Origin: Actinomycetospora sp. NBRC 106378
GTDB lineage: Bacteria > Actinomycetota > Actinomycetes > Mycobacteriales > Pseudonocardiaceae
Direction: 5' to 3'
DNA length: 64,000 bases
Assembly: GCF_030269685.1 (NCBI RefSeq)
Contig: NZ_BSTT01000001.1
Span: 620,001 to 684,000, forward strand
The notes under the pieces are model-generated. The model did not search any database. It was not told where the DNA came from and worked only from the letters and a program-made list of their open reading frames with translations. This document shows positions 49,548 to 59,269 of the stretch, piece after piece. Position 1 is the first letter of the stretch. The number at the start of each line of letters is the position of its first letter. The translations under genes were made by a program, and so were the position numbers.

Positions 49548-51333
49548 TACCGAAGGCGCGCAGCCGGCGGTAGAGCGTCGCGCGGCCCATCCCGAGCGCC
49601 GCGGCCGCCTGCACGCGGTTGCCGCGGGCCTCGATGAGCGCCGCGACGATGAGGTCGCGCTCGGCGGTCTCGAGCGGCGTGAGCCGCCGTCGGGTGCCGT
49701 GCACGGCGACCTCCGCCGGCAGGTCCCCGGCCTCGAGGTCGCCCGCCGGCCGGGCGGCGAGCGCCCGGCGCAGCACGTCGGAGAGCTGGGCGACGTTGCC
49801 CGGCCACCGTGCCCCGCCGAGCAGCGCGAGCGCCTCCGAGGTACAGCGCACCCGCCGTCCGGGGGCGAGCCGGGTGAGCAGCGAGTCCACCAGGGGTGGG
49901 ACGTCCTCCGGGCGCCGGCGCAGCGGTTCGACCACCACCGAGCCCTCGAAGGCCCCGAGCACGGCGTGGACCGGGCGACCGATCGGCACCGCGTCCCCGG
50001 TGACCAGGGCGGCGACCCACACCTCGGACGGGACGTCGGCGAGCAGCTCGGACAGGGCGTCGGCCCCGTTCTCGTCGAGGCTCTGGGCCCGCCGGACGAC
50101 GACCGTGGCGGGCTCGCCGAGGTCGTCGGTGACCGCCGCGAGGTCCTCGGCGGCCTCCGGCCCGTCGCCGTCGATCACCAGCAGCCGCGCCGCGGGCCGG
50201 ATCTCCCGGTGGGCGGCGCGCACCGCGGCCAGCTTGCCGACACCGGTCTCACCGAGGACGAGGGTGCTCCGGACCGCGGTGGCCGCCGTGCGCAGCGCGG
50301 CGCTCGTCGACCGCCACGAGCGGGTGGTGCCGGCCAGCCCGGCGAGCGGCCGCTCGCGGTGCGAGGCCGGGCCGGGCAGGGTCGAGGTGGTCGCCGTGCG
50401 CGTCAGCGTGCCCGCGCCGCTGGCTGCGAGGCGCAGCGTGCTGGTGCTGCGCAGCACCTCGACCACCACCCCGGCGGGGCGGTCGGCCGGGGCGGGCGTG
50501 AGGACCAGCCGGACCGGCCCGTCGTCGAGCAGGGCACGTTCCTCGCTCTGGCCCGCGCGGCGGTACTCGGCGGCGAAGCGGGCGATGAGGTCGCGGTCGG
50601 CGGCGGAGAGGGTGTCGTCGGCGGTCCGGTTGGCGATGACGAAGTCGTCGGCGAGCGCGATCACCGGTCCCCGCACCCGGGCGCACGCCGCGCGGAAGGC
50701 CGCCATCACCGCCCGAGACCCGGCACCGCCGCGCTCGCGCAGCACCTCCTCGATGTCCCGCGCCGCCTGCTGGGCGAGGAACCGCATGAGGTCGTTCGCC
50801 TCGGCCGCGAGGCAGGTGACGTCGAGGATGCCCGCGAGACCGCCGCCGGGGCGGTGGACGGGGGCGCCGGCGCAGGCGAACGCCCGGAGGCGGTCGGTGA
50901 AGTGCTCGGCGCCGATGACCATGGTCGGGCTGTTGCCCTCCAGGGCCGTGCCGACGCCGTTGGTCCCGGCGAACTCCTCGGCGTAGCTGAAGCCGGGGGC
51001 GAGCGAGATCGCGTCGAGCCGGCGCTGCAGTTCCCCCTCGCCGACCCGGCGGTCGAGCACGTGGCCGTCGGCGTCGGAGAGCACGACGGCCACCGACATG
51101 CCGGAGAGCCGCTCGGCGAGGTCGTCGAGGACGGGGCGGGCGCAGTGGACGAGGCTGCCGTCGAAGTCGAGGTCCGGCTCGTAGGGCAGCGACAGTTCGT
51201 CGGCGTCCACGCCGGCGCGCAACGAGCGCTCCCAGGAGCGGACGATCTCCGGGCGGAGCCCGGTGGCGAGCGACCCGTCGCCCAGGAAGCGCTCCCGGGC
51301 ACGGTCGAGGTGGACACCGCCGTGTTCGGTCAT
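49528..51333 (-). CDS. AcoR/MimR-like GAF-AAA-Fis regulator with degenerate AAA core
   Basis: A 601-residue regulator. GAF region ~60-200 with the AcoR-type FAGTNGVGTAL at 121-131; AAA-like domain with Walker A GETGVGK at 361-367; Fis-type HTH at ~562-595 (RGNRVQAAAALGMGRATLYRRLRAFG). Walker B is degraded (VVVRRAQSLDENG) and the GAFTGA loop that contacts sigma-54 is absent. Family members of this shape (MimR, AcoR relatives) activate monooxygenase and alcohol genes in actinobacteria. Last gene on the strand of the propane locus, so a candidate prm activator. Confidence 0.8.
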   Translation of the reverse strand: MTEHGGVHLDRARERFLGDGSLATGLRPEIVRSWERSLRAGVDADELSLPYEPDLDFDGSLVHCARPVLDDLAERLSGMSVAVVLSDADGHVLDRRVGEGELQRRLDAISLAPGFSYAEEFAGTNGVGTALEGNSPTMVIGAEHFTDRLRAFACAGAPVHRPGGGLAGILDVTCLAAEANDLMRFLAQQAARDIEEVLRERGGAGSRAVMAAFRAACARVRGPVIALADDFVIANRTADDTLSAADRDLIARFAAEYRRAGQSEERALLDDGPVRLVLTPAPADRPAGVVVEVLRSTSTLRLAASGAGTLTRTATTSTLPGPASHRERPLAGLAGTTRSWRSTSAALRTAATAVRSTLVLGETGVGKLAAVRAAHREIRPAARLLVIDGDGPEAAEDLAAVTDDLGEPATVVVRRAQSLDENGADALSELLADVPSEVWVAALVTGDAVPIGRPVHAVLGAFEGSVVVEPLRRRPEDVPPLVDSLLTRLAPGRRVRCTSEALALLGGARWPGNVAQLSDVLRRALAARPAGDLEAGDLPAEVAVHGTRRRLTPLETAERDLIVAALIEARGNRVQAAAALGMGRATLYRRLRAFGITDVGR

Positions 51334-51425
51334 CGGCCACCTCGCCCTGACGCCGGCTCCACGCCGACGACCGGCCCGCCGATGTGGGATGCGCAACCGG
51401 CGATGCTAGAGGTGATCCGGGCCAC

Positions 51426-51470
51426 GGTGAACAATCCCGGCGTCTCGATCCGAGACACCCGGGGTTCACC
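51426..51470. promoter_or_regulatory. 45-bp dyad between Nramp and AcoR-like genes
   Basis: Outer arms GGTGAAC / GTTCACC, inner perfect GTCTCG-ATC-CGAGAC (51442-51456). It overlaps the Nramp stop and lies ~95 bp upstream of the regulator start: either the Nramp terminator, an operator of the regulator, or both. Shares CCGAGACACCCG with the IclR upstream region. Confidence 0.6.
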
Positions 51471-52677
51471 CGGCGACGGTGTCCACGATCAGCACGACGT
51501 TCAGCGTGATCACCACGGCGCTGATCAGGCCGAGCACCGCCTGCATCGGGCGGCCGATCGCCTCGTCGCCGAGCAGCTGCCGGTCGCGGGCCACACGCAG
51601 CAACGCGTAGAGCGCGAACGGGATGCCGAAGCAGAGCACGACCTGGCTCCCGACCAGCGCCGCCGTCGGGCTGACGCCGACCGCGAGCAGGACGAGCGCG
51701 GGCAGCATCGTCACGAACCGGCGGACCAGCAGCGGCAGGCGCACGTCGACGAAGCCCTCCATGACCACCTGCCCGGAGTACGTGCCGACCGCGGCAGAGG
51801 ACAGACCGCTCGCGAGCAGGGTGGCGGCGAAGGCCAGGGCGACCGCGCCGCCGGCGATCTGACCGAGCCCCGCGTGGGCGGCCTCGAGCCCGTCGACGCC
51901 GGGGGCGGCGGGCGTGCCGCCGAACGCCCCGGCCGCGACGAGCAGCATCGCCAGGTTCACCAGGCTCGCGACCGAGAGCGCGGCGACGACCTCGGTCCGC
52001 TGGAACCCGAGCAGCCGGGCCCGGCCGGCGCGTCCGAGTCCGCGTGTGCGGCCGGCCGTCAGCGCGGAGTGGGCGTAGATGGCGTGCGGCATGACGGTCG
52101 CGCCGACGATCCCGACGGCGAGCACCAGCTGCGTGGAGTCGGCGAGCCCCGGCACCAGCCCCCCGGCGAGCCCCCCGGGGTCGACGCCCACGGAGACCAC
52201 CTGGAACGCCACCCCGGCGACGATGAAGGCGAGGAAGGTGATGATGCCGACCTCGAACGGCCGGTGCCCGCGCCGCTGCAGGGCGAGCACGGCGAAGGAG
52301 ATCGCGGCCGTGATGAGGCCCGACTCGAGCAGGCCCAGCCCGAACAGCAGCTGCAGCCCGACGGCGGCCCCGAGGAACTCGGCGACGTCGGTGGCCATCG
52401 CGACGATCTCGGCCTGCAGCCACATGAACACGCGGAGCGGCCGGCTCATCGTCTCCTTGGCCGCGCGGGGCACGCTGCGGCCCGAGGCGATGCCGACCTT
52501 CGCCGCGACGTACTGCACGGGCATCGCCATCAGCCCGGCGCCGACGACGACCCACGCCAGGGCGTAGCCCGACGTGGCGCCCGCCACGGAGTTGGTGGCG
52601 ACGTTGCCGGGGTCGACGTAGGCGACGGAGGCGATGAAGGCCGGGCCGGCGAGAGCCACCGGCGGACGGCGGAACAT
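51466..52677 (-). CDS. Nramp-family divalent metal transporter
   Basis: A 403-residue, 11-TM transporter. Metal site DPGN at 22-25 (AYVDPGNVATN) and GATVMPHAIYAHSAL in TM6. Imports Mn2+ or Fe2+ with protons. Its ATG overlaps the stop of the bifunctional-nuclease gene by one base, tying it to the propane locus, where it could supply iron for the di-iron hydroxylase (inference). Confidence 0.88.
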   Translation of the reverse strand: MFRRPPVALAGPAFIASVAYVDPGNVATNSVAGATSGYALAWVVVGAGLMAMPVQYVAAKVGIASGRSVPRAAKETMSRPLRVFMWLQAEIVAMATDVAEFLGAAVGLQLLFGLGLLESGLITAAISFAVLALQRRGHRPFEVGIITFLAFIVAGVAFQVVSVGVDPGGLAGGLVPGLADSTQLVLAVGIVGATVMPHAIYAHSALTAGRTRGLGRAGRARLLGFQRTEVVAALSVASLVNLAMLLVAAGAFGGTPAAPGVDGLEAAHAGLGQIAGGAVALAFAATLLASGLSSAAVGTYSGQVVMEGFVDVRLPLLVRRFVTMLPALVLLAVGVSPTAALVGSQVVLCFGIPFALYALLRVARDRQLLGDEAIGRPMQAVLGLISAVVITLNVVLIVDTVAG

Positions 52678-53183
52678 CAGCGGTCCCCACCGTCCTCGCC
52701 GCGGAAGTCGTCCGGGGTCACCTGGTCGAGGAACGCCCGCATCTCGTCCACCTCCACGCTCTGGGGATGAGGCTCGTCGCCCTGCAGCTCTCGCCAGGAC
52801 TGACCGGCCTCCTCCATCACGTGGTCGGCGACCGTGATCGGTAGTGCATCACGGATCGCCACCGCGAGCGCGTCGCTCGGGCGCACCGGGACCTTCGTCC
52901 CGTCGTCGAGCCGGAGCTCGGCGCGGAAGCGCTCGTCGACCAGGTCGGTGATCGCGGCCCCCGCCAGGAACCGGCCGAGGGCCGCCGCCACGTCGGCGAC
53001 GACGTCCTGGGTGAGGCGGGCGTCGTCGTCGCGGGTCGGGTGCGGGCCCGCCGCCATGATCTCGGCCTGCGGCCGGCGGACCGCCACCACGAGGCAGCGG
53101 TCCTCGGCCGCGTCGGCGAGCACGGCGAGCGGTTCCCGGGTCACCCGGTGGACCACCATCGTGACGAGATGGAGCTCCTCCAC
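52677..53183 (-). CDS. Bifunctional-nuclease (DUF151) family protein
   Basis: A 168-residue protein: ELHLVTMVVHRVTREPLAVLADAAEDRCLVVAV, FRAELRLDDGTKVPVRPSDALAVAIRDALPITVADHVMEEAG. The BFN fold gives nuclease activity in a few plant and Thermotoga cases; its bacterial role is unclear. Only 3 bp after the 102-aa unknown gene and overlapping Nramp, so it is part of the same transcript. Confidence 0.82.
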   Translation of the reverse strand: MEELHLVTMVVHRVTREPLAVLADAAEDRCLVVAVRRPQAEIMAAGPHPTRDDDARLTQDVVADVAAALGRFLAGAAITDLVDERFRAELRLDDGTKVPVRPSDALAVAIRDALPITVADHVMEEAGQSWRELQGDEPHPQSVEVDEMRAFLDQVTPDDFRGEDGGDR

Positions 53184-53186
53184 GGC

Positions 53187-53495
53187 TCAGCGCTCCCCCT
53201 GCGCCGGCACCCCGTCACCGCGCCCGCCCGGAGCCGATCCCCCGTCGCCCGGCACCGGGTCGAACAGCGAGCGGATCTCGGCCAGCTTGTCCTGGATCTG
53301 CTCCGCGTCCTGCCCGCGGGCCCACGACGGGTCGCCGGGCGTGATGCCCATCGCCCGCAGCAGCTCCGCGGCCGGCTCCGAGGGGTCGCCCACCTCCCCG
53401 AGCACGGGGTGCAGCCCCTGGTTGGCGAGGTGGTCGAACACGAGGTGCACGACCGACCACGGGTTGAACTTCTCCTCCCCCGCGGCGCCGCTCAC
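53187..53495 (-). CDS. Unknown protein, 102 aa
   Basis: A folded N-terminal segment, KFNPWSVVHLVFDHLANQGLHPVLGEVGDPSEPAAELLRAMGITP, then a charged helix (AEQIQDKLAEIRSLFDP) and a Gly/Pro-rich tail. No TM, no signal, no known motif. Its ATG overlaps the stop of the 212-aa gene (ATGA). The tight packing suggests a partner of that protein. Confidence 0.65.
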   Translation of the reverse strand: MSGAAGEEKFNPWSVVHLVFDHLANQGLHPVLGEVGDPSEPAAELLRAMGITPGDPSWARGQDAEQIQDKLAEIRSLFDPVPGDGGSAPGGRGDGVPAQGER

Positions 53496-54130
53496 GTCCG
53501 TGGCTCCGTGTCGTCCTCCGGTCGCGGCGGTGGGGCGCCGTCACCGGTCACCTCGATCTCGTCGAGCGTCTCCAGCTCCTGGGCCGAGAGCGCCTGGGCG
53601 CCCTCGAGGACGGTGGACTGGTGCTCGGCGATCCGGCCGTCGACGAGCTTCGAGAGGGCGAAGGCCAGTGCGCCGGTCTGGCGCACCGTCTGCTCGTCGA
53701 CCAGGTCCTGGCGGCTCGAGGTGATGGCGACGCCCGCGGGGACGCCGTCCGACACCGCGACCCCCACGGTGAAGGTCTCCCGGGGGTTCGCCGCCGGATC
53801 GGCGAAGTGCTTCTTCAACCGCCGCAGCATGCGGTGCCAGGCGAGCTTCTCGCCCTTGAGCTCGAGCCCCTCGACGTCGTCCTCGGTGAGCCCCATGCCC
53901 CGCTCGCCGCCCGCGAAGCACCGCGAGTAGGAGATCAGCGCCGTGGTCCAGAGCGACTCGACGACGACGCCGTCGAGCTGCTTCCCGACGCCGGGTCGGA
54001 GCTGGTTCACGAGGTGCTCGCAGCAGAGCAGGACGGTCTGCAGGTCGTCGAAGATCGAGGCGAGGTCGGCGAGTGCGGCGGCCGCGGGCGACCCGATCCG
54101 ACGGACGGTGCGTGGTGCCACGTCGGTCAT
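53492..54130 (-). CDS. Unknown protein, 212 aa
   Basis: Predicted mainly helical N-terminal part (ALADLASIFDDLQTVLLCCEHLVNQLRPGVGKQLDGVVVESLWTTALISYSRCF), then a mixed domain (PRETFTVGVAVSDGVPAGVAITSSRQDLVDEQTVRQTGALAFALSKLVDGRI) and an acidic tail. I do not recognise the family. 40 bp after the DUF59 gene on the propane-locus strand. Confidence 0.65.
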   Translation of the reverse strand: MTDVAPRTVRRIGSPAAAALADLASIFDDLQTVLLCCEHLVNQLRPGVGKQLDGVVVESLWTTALISYSRCFAGGERGMGLTEDDVEGLELKGEKLAWHRMLRRLKKHFADPAANPRETFTVGVAVSDGVPAGVAITSSRQDLVDEQTVRQTGALAFALSKLVDGRIAEHQSTVLEGAQALSAQELETLDEIEVTGDGAPPPRPEDDTEPRT

Positions 54131-54170
54131 GACGCGATGCCTCCTTGACGGTGGTGGTGGAGGAGCGGCC

Positions 54171-54920
54171 CTACAGCCCGTAGCGCACGGCGAGCTGACC
54201 TCGGCAGATACTGGTGTTGGCGTCCACGCCGACCTGGTAGCTGCGGGCCTTGCGCAGGTGCAGCGGCAGCGCGTCGACCCCGACGGTCGCCCCCGACGGG
54301 TCGACCACCAGCGGGTCGGTGTCCTCGGACGGAATCCCCAGTTCCTGACGGCGGGCGCGGAGACGGTCGAGATCCGCCGACGGCGGTGCGTCGGCGAGGG
54401 TCATCGCGGCGACCTGCTCGGGAGTGGCGCCGTCCCGCATGAGGGGGCGCACGACGAGGTCGGTGCCGGCCATGAGGGCCCGCTCGGTGAAGGTCCGGCG
54501 CAGCTCGTGCAGCTCGGAGACCGCCTCGCCGACCTCGGTGCCGGCCATGGAGGACACGAAGCCCGCCCGGGCCGCGACCCCGGCGTTGATCGCCTCCGAG
54601 GCGAAGTGGTCGATGAGCACGACCTCGACGTCGACGAGCCCGTCCACGGTCGACACGGCGTCCCAGGCGTCGGCGACCATGAGGAACGCGAAGTTCGGGG
54701 CGCAGAAGTAGGTGGGCAGGCGCAGGGAGACGTGAGCCACGTGGCCCGACCCGGGGCCGGTCGAGGTGAGCTCGACCGACGCCACGAAGTCCAGGGAGAC
54801 GACGTCGGCGTCGAGCTCCGGGTCGCGCACGGAGCGCAGCGCCTCCCACACCCGCCCGACGACCTCGGCGTCGTCGGCGCCGTTCCCGGCCGCCGGGCGG
54901 GTGAGGAAGGAGATGCTCAT
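54171..54920 (-). CDS. DUF59/MIP18-type metal-cluster assembly protein
   Basis: A 249-residue protein. The DUF59 core is VVGRVWEALRSVRDPELDADVVSLDFVASVEL ... VAHVSLRLPTYFCAPNFAFLMVADAWDAV, with one Cys in YFCAP. A ~130-residue C-terminal extension (HLRKARSYQVGVDANTSICRGQLAVRYGL) is particular to monooxygenase-linked members. Likely helps assemble or insert iron into the hydroxylase or reductase. Overlaps the amidohydrolase stop (ATGA). Confidence 0.78.
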   Translation of the reverse strand: MSISFLTRPAAGNGADDAEVVGRVWEALRSVRDPELDADVVSLDFVASVELTSTGPGSGHVAHVSLRLPTYFCAPNFAFLMVADAWDAVSTVDGLVDVEVVLIDHFASEAINAGVAARAGFVSSMAGTEVGEAVSELHELRRTFTERALMAGTDLVVRPLMRDGATPEQVAAMTLADAPPSADLDRLRARRQELGIPSEDTDPLVVDPSGATVGVDALPLHLRKARSYQVGVDANTSICRGQLAVRYGL

Positions 54921-55963
54921 GCCTGGGCCACCTCGCGCTCGTCGACGAGCTGCGCGCCCTCACCGGGGGCGGGCAGGCGGCACTCCTCGGGCACCTCGAT
55001 GCCGTAGAGCTTCGCCGCGTTGAGGCCGAGGATCTTCTTCTTGCCCTCGGTGCCGAGGCGCGGGTAGTCGGAGAACTCGTCGGACGGGTAGTCCCAGTCC
55101 ACGAGGCCCTCGATCTGCCAGCGCGGCGTCCAGATGTTGTAGTCCGAGCCGAAGGTCATCTTGTCCTCGCCGACCCAGAACAGCAGCTCGCCCATGACCT
55201 TGGCGAAGAACTTGGGACGGGCGTGCATGAGGCCGCCGATGACCACGGAGAGGCCGGCGTAGACGTTGGGCTCCTGCGTCGCCATGAAGCAGAAGTCCTC
55301 GATACGCGGCAGGCCCACGTGCTCGACGATGAAGTTCAGGCCCTGGAAGTCCGTGGCCGCGTGGTCGACGTCGGAGACGTCGAAGGCGTCCTTGTCCAGC
55401 GGCCAGATCGTCGGGCCCTTGTGGACGTGGATGTTCTTGATGCCCAGCTCCTGGGCCCGCTCGAGGAAGCGGTAGGCCTCGGGGTCGGTCAGCTTGAAGC
55501 CGCGCGAGTCGCCGTTCCACTCCGCGGTGTAGAGCTTGGCGCCGATGGCACCGAACCGCTTCGTGTTCTCCTCGAACTCCCGCATGCCCTTGTCGCCGTC
55601 GCGCGGGTCGAAGCGGGTGTTGACGATGAACTTGTCCGGGTGCTTCTCGAACAGCGACCCGTTGCGCTCGGTCGTGTTGAACCCGTTCTTGTACCACTCG
55701 CGCAGGTACGTCGACTGGAAGATCGCCTTGTCGACGTAGCCCTCCTCGAACACCTCGCGCATCAGCTGGTCCTCGGAGACCCGCTGGAACTCCTCGATCG
55801 GCTGGTGGGTCTCGGCCGGGCCGAGGCCCTGGTAGGCGTGGAAGCACTCGATCCAGCCCTTGGCGTACTGCTCGGCGCCCTCCACCCAGTTCTCGGGTGA
55901 CGCGTCCCAGTAGTGCATGTGGGAGTCGACGACGAAGTACTTCTCGCCATTCTTCTCGTACAT
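54917..55963 (-). CDS. Amidohydrolase-2 family protein of the propane locus
   Basis: A 348-residue TIM-barrel metallohydrolase: VVDSHMHYWDASPENW (HxH), KAIFQSTYLREWYKNGF, KNIHVHKGPTIWPLD, LNFIVEHVGLPRIEDF, KMTFGSDYNIWTPRWQIEGLVDW. Conserved in propane/dioxane-type monooxygenase clusters, where its role is unknown. GGAGG 5 nt upstream of the ATG. Transcribed after the alcohol dehydrogenase, 41 bp apart. Confidence 0.85.
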   Translation of the reverse strand: MYEKNGEKYFVVDSHMHYWDASPENWVEGAEQYAKGWIECFHAYQGLGPAETHQPIEEFQRVSEDQLMREVFEEGYVDKAIFQSTYLREWYKNGFNTTERNGSLFEKHPDKFIVNTRFDPRDGDKGMREFEENTKRFGAIGAKLYTAEWNGDSRGFKLTDPEAYRFLERAQELGIKNIHVHKGPTIWPLDKDAFDVSDVDHAATDFQGLNFIVEHVGLPRIEDFCFMATQEPNVYAGLSVVIGGLMHARPKFFAKVMGELLFWVGEDKMTFGSDYNIWTPRWQIEGLVDWDYPSDEFSDYPRLGTEGKKKILGLNAAKLYGIEVPEECRLPAPGEGAQLVDEREVAQA

Positions 55964-56004
55964 GAATCCTCCGCAGCTGTTGTGGTGGTTGTTGCGTGCG
56001 TCTT

Positions 56005-57033
56005 CTAGGGCACGAGAATGGCGCGGCCGCGGACCTGGCCGGCGTCGAGGTCGTGCAGGGCGTCGAGCGCCTGGTCGAGGCGGTACTGCACGGTGTGCAG
56101 GGTGACCTTCCCGGCCTGCGCGAGGACCATCAGTTCCGCGAGGTCGTTGTAGGTCCCGACGATGTTGCCGATGACGTTCTTCTCGCCGGCGACGAAGTCG
56201 AGGGTGGGGGCGGTGAACTGGCCGCCGTAGCCGAGGACGAAGCAGTAGCCGGCCGGGCCGGTCATCGCCCACGCGTCGAGTTCGGCACCCTGCTCGGCGA
56301 CGAAGTCGAAGACGACGGTGGCGCCGCCACCGGTGAGGTCCTGGACCGCCTGCACGTGGTTGCCGTCGGCGACCACGGTCTCCTCGGCACCGATCTGCTT
56401 CGCGAGGTCCAGCGCGGCCTGGTTGCGGTCGACCGCGATGATCTTCGTGGCCGTCAGCGCCGCGAGGGCCTGCACCGCGATGTGGCCCAGGCCGCCGACC
56501 CCCTGCACCACCGCCGTGGTGCCCGGGTACAGGTAGGGCACCGACTTGCGCACCGCGTGGTAGGCCGTGATGCCCGCATCGGCGAGCGCGGCCACGTCGG
56601 CCGGGTTCGTGTCGGGGTTCAGCTTCACGCAGGCCCGGGCGGTGGTGCGCAGGTACTCGGCCATCCCGCCGTCGTTGTTCGACAGCCCCGGGAAGAAGGC
56701 GTCGCCCGTGCACTGCATGTCCCGCCCCGCCCGGCACGCCAGGCACAGCCCGCAGGACGGCTGCGGGTGCAGGATGACGGTGTCACCGACCTTGACGTTG
56801 GTGACCGCGTCGCCGATCTCGTGCACCCAGCCCGCGTTCTCGTGGCCGATGACGTAGGGCAGTTCCGGGTTCTGGATGTCCTTCCAGTCCCCGTTGACGA
56901 TGTGCAGGTCGGTACGGCAGACCCCGGCGCCGCCGATCTTGACGATGACGTCGAGCGGGCCCTGGAGCTTGGGCTCGGCGATGTCGTCGATCGACGGGTC
57001 CTGCTGGTACTGGTGGACGCGAACGGCCTTCAC
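56005..57033 (-). CDS. Zinc-dependent alcohol dehydrogenase (2-propanol oxidation)
   Basis: A 342-residue MDR enzyme. Catalytic zinc: GVCRTDLH and IGHENAGW; structural zinc: CGLCLACRAGRDMQC. NAD site GVGGLGHIAVQALAAL with an acidic residue (AVDRN) favouring NAD. By context it should oxidise 2-propanol to acetone after PrmABCD. GTG at 57033 with AAGGAG ~9 nt upstream. Between the chaperonin and amidohydrolase genes. Confidence 0.87.
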   Translation of the reverse strand: MKAVRVHQYQQDPSIDDIAEPKLQGPLDVIVKIGGAGVCRTDLHIVNGDWKDIQNPELPYVIGHENAGWVHEIGDAVTNVKVGDTVILHPQPSCGLCLACRAGRDMQCTGDAFFPGLSNNDGGMAEYLRTTARACVKLNPDTNPADVAALADAGITAYHAVRKSVPYLYPGTTAVVQGVGGLGHIAVQALAALTATKIIAVDRNQAALDLAKQIGAEETVVADGNHVQAVQDLTGGGATVVFDFVAEQGAELDAWAMTGPAGYCFVLGYGGQFTAPTLDFVAGEKNVIGNIVGTYNDLAELMVLAQAGKVTLHTVQYRLDQALDALHDLDAGQVRGRAILVP

Positions 57034-57073
57034 GGGTGCTGCTCCTTCTCGACGTCGGGGTGGCCGGGTCTGC

Positions 57074-58876
<1,803 letters not shown>

Positions 58877-59269
58877 TCAGGACTTGTTCACCACGGGCGG
58901 GAGCATGTCGCCGATGAATTCGGCGGCCTCCTCCATGTTCCCGAACATCACGGTCCGATCGTCCATGTGGACCATCTTCCCGTAGTGGGTGGACATGTTC
59001 TCCTCGAACTCGGCGGCGTCGTAGAAGCCTTCCTCCTCGCCGAGCGCCTCGGAGATCTCGTCGTAGACGAAATCCATCCGGCCCTTGCAGTCGACCCGGA
59101 TCATCGCGGGCAGGTGCGTGACCGTCACGTTCTCCTGACGGTCCATCACCTCCGCGACGACCACGCCGATCTGGTTGTTCATCAGGGTCACGCCGGCCAT
59201 GCCGGACTCGCTGTTGTCGACCTTGAACGGGCTCTCGCCGAAACTGGGTCGCGTCGTCGACTGGGTCAC
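58877..59269 (-). CDS. prmD: Propane monooxygenase coupling (effector) protein
   Basis: A 130-residue MmoB/DmpM-type regulatory protein: SGMAGVTLMNNQIGVVVAEVMDRQENVTVTHLPAMIRVDCKGRMDF, YDEISEALGEEEGFYDAAEFEENMSTHYGKMV. It binds the hydroxylase to tune oxygen activation. GTG at 59269 overlaps the prmC stop (GTGA). Confidence 0.9.
   Translation of the reverse strand: MTQSTTRPSFGESPFKVDNSESGMAGVTLMNNQIGVVVAEVMDRQENVTVTHLPAMIRVDCKGRMDFVYDEISEALGEEEGFYDAAEFEENMSTHYGKMVHMDDRTVMFGNMEEAAEFIGDMLPPVVNKS

Noticed and set aside
49207-52770. 1187-codon plus-strand frame opposite the AcoR-like and Nramp genes
   Set aside because: Low-complexity Gly/Arg/His/Asp composition; real genes lie on the minus strand.
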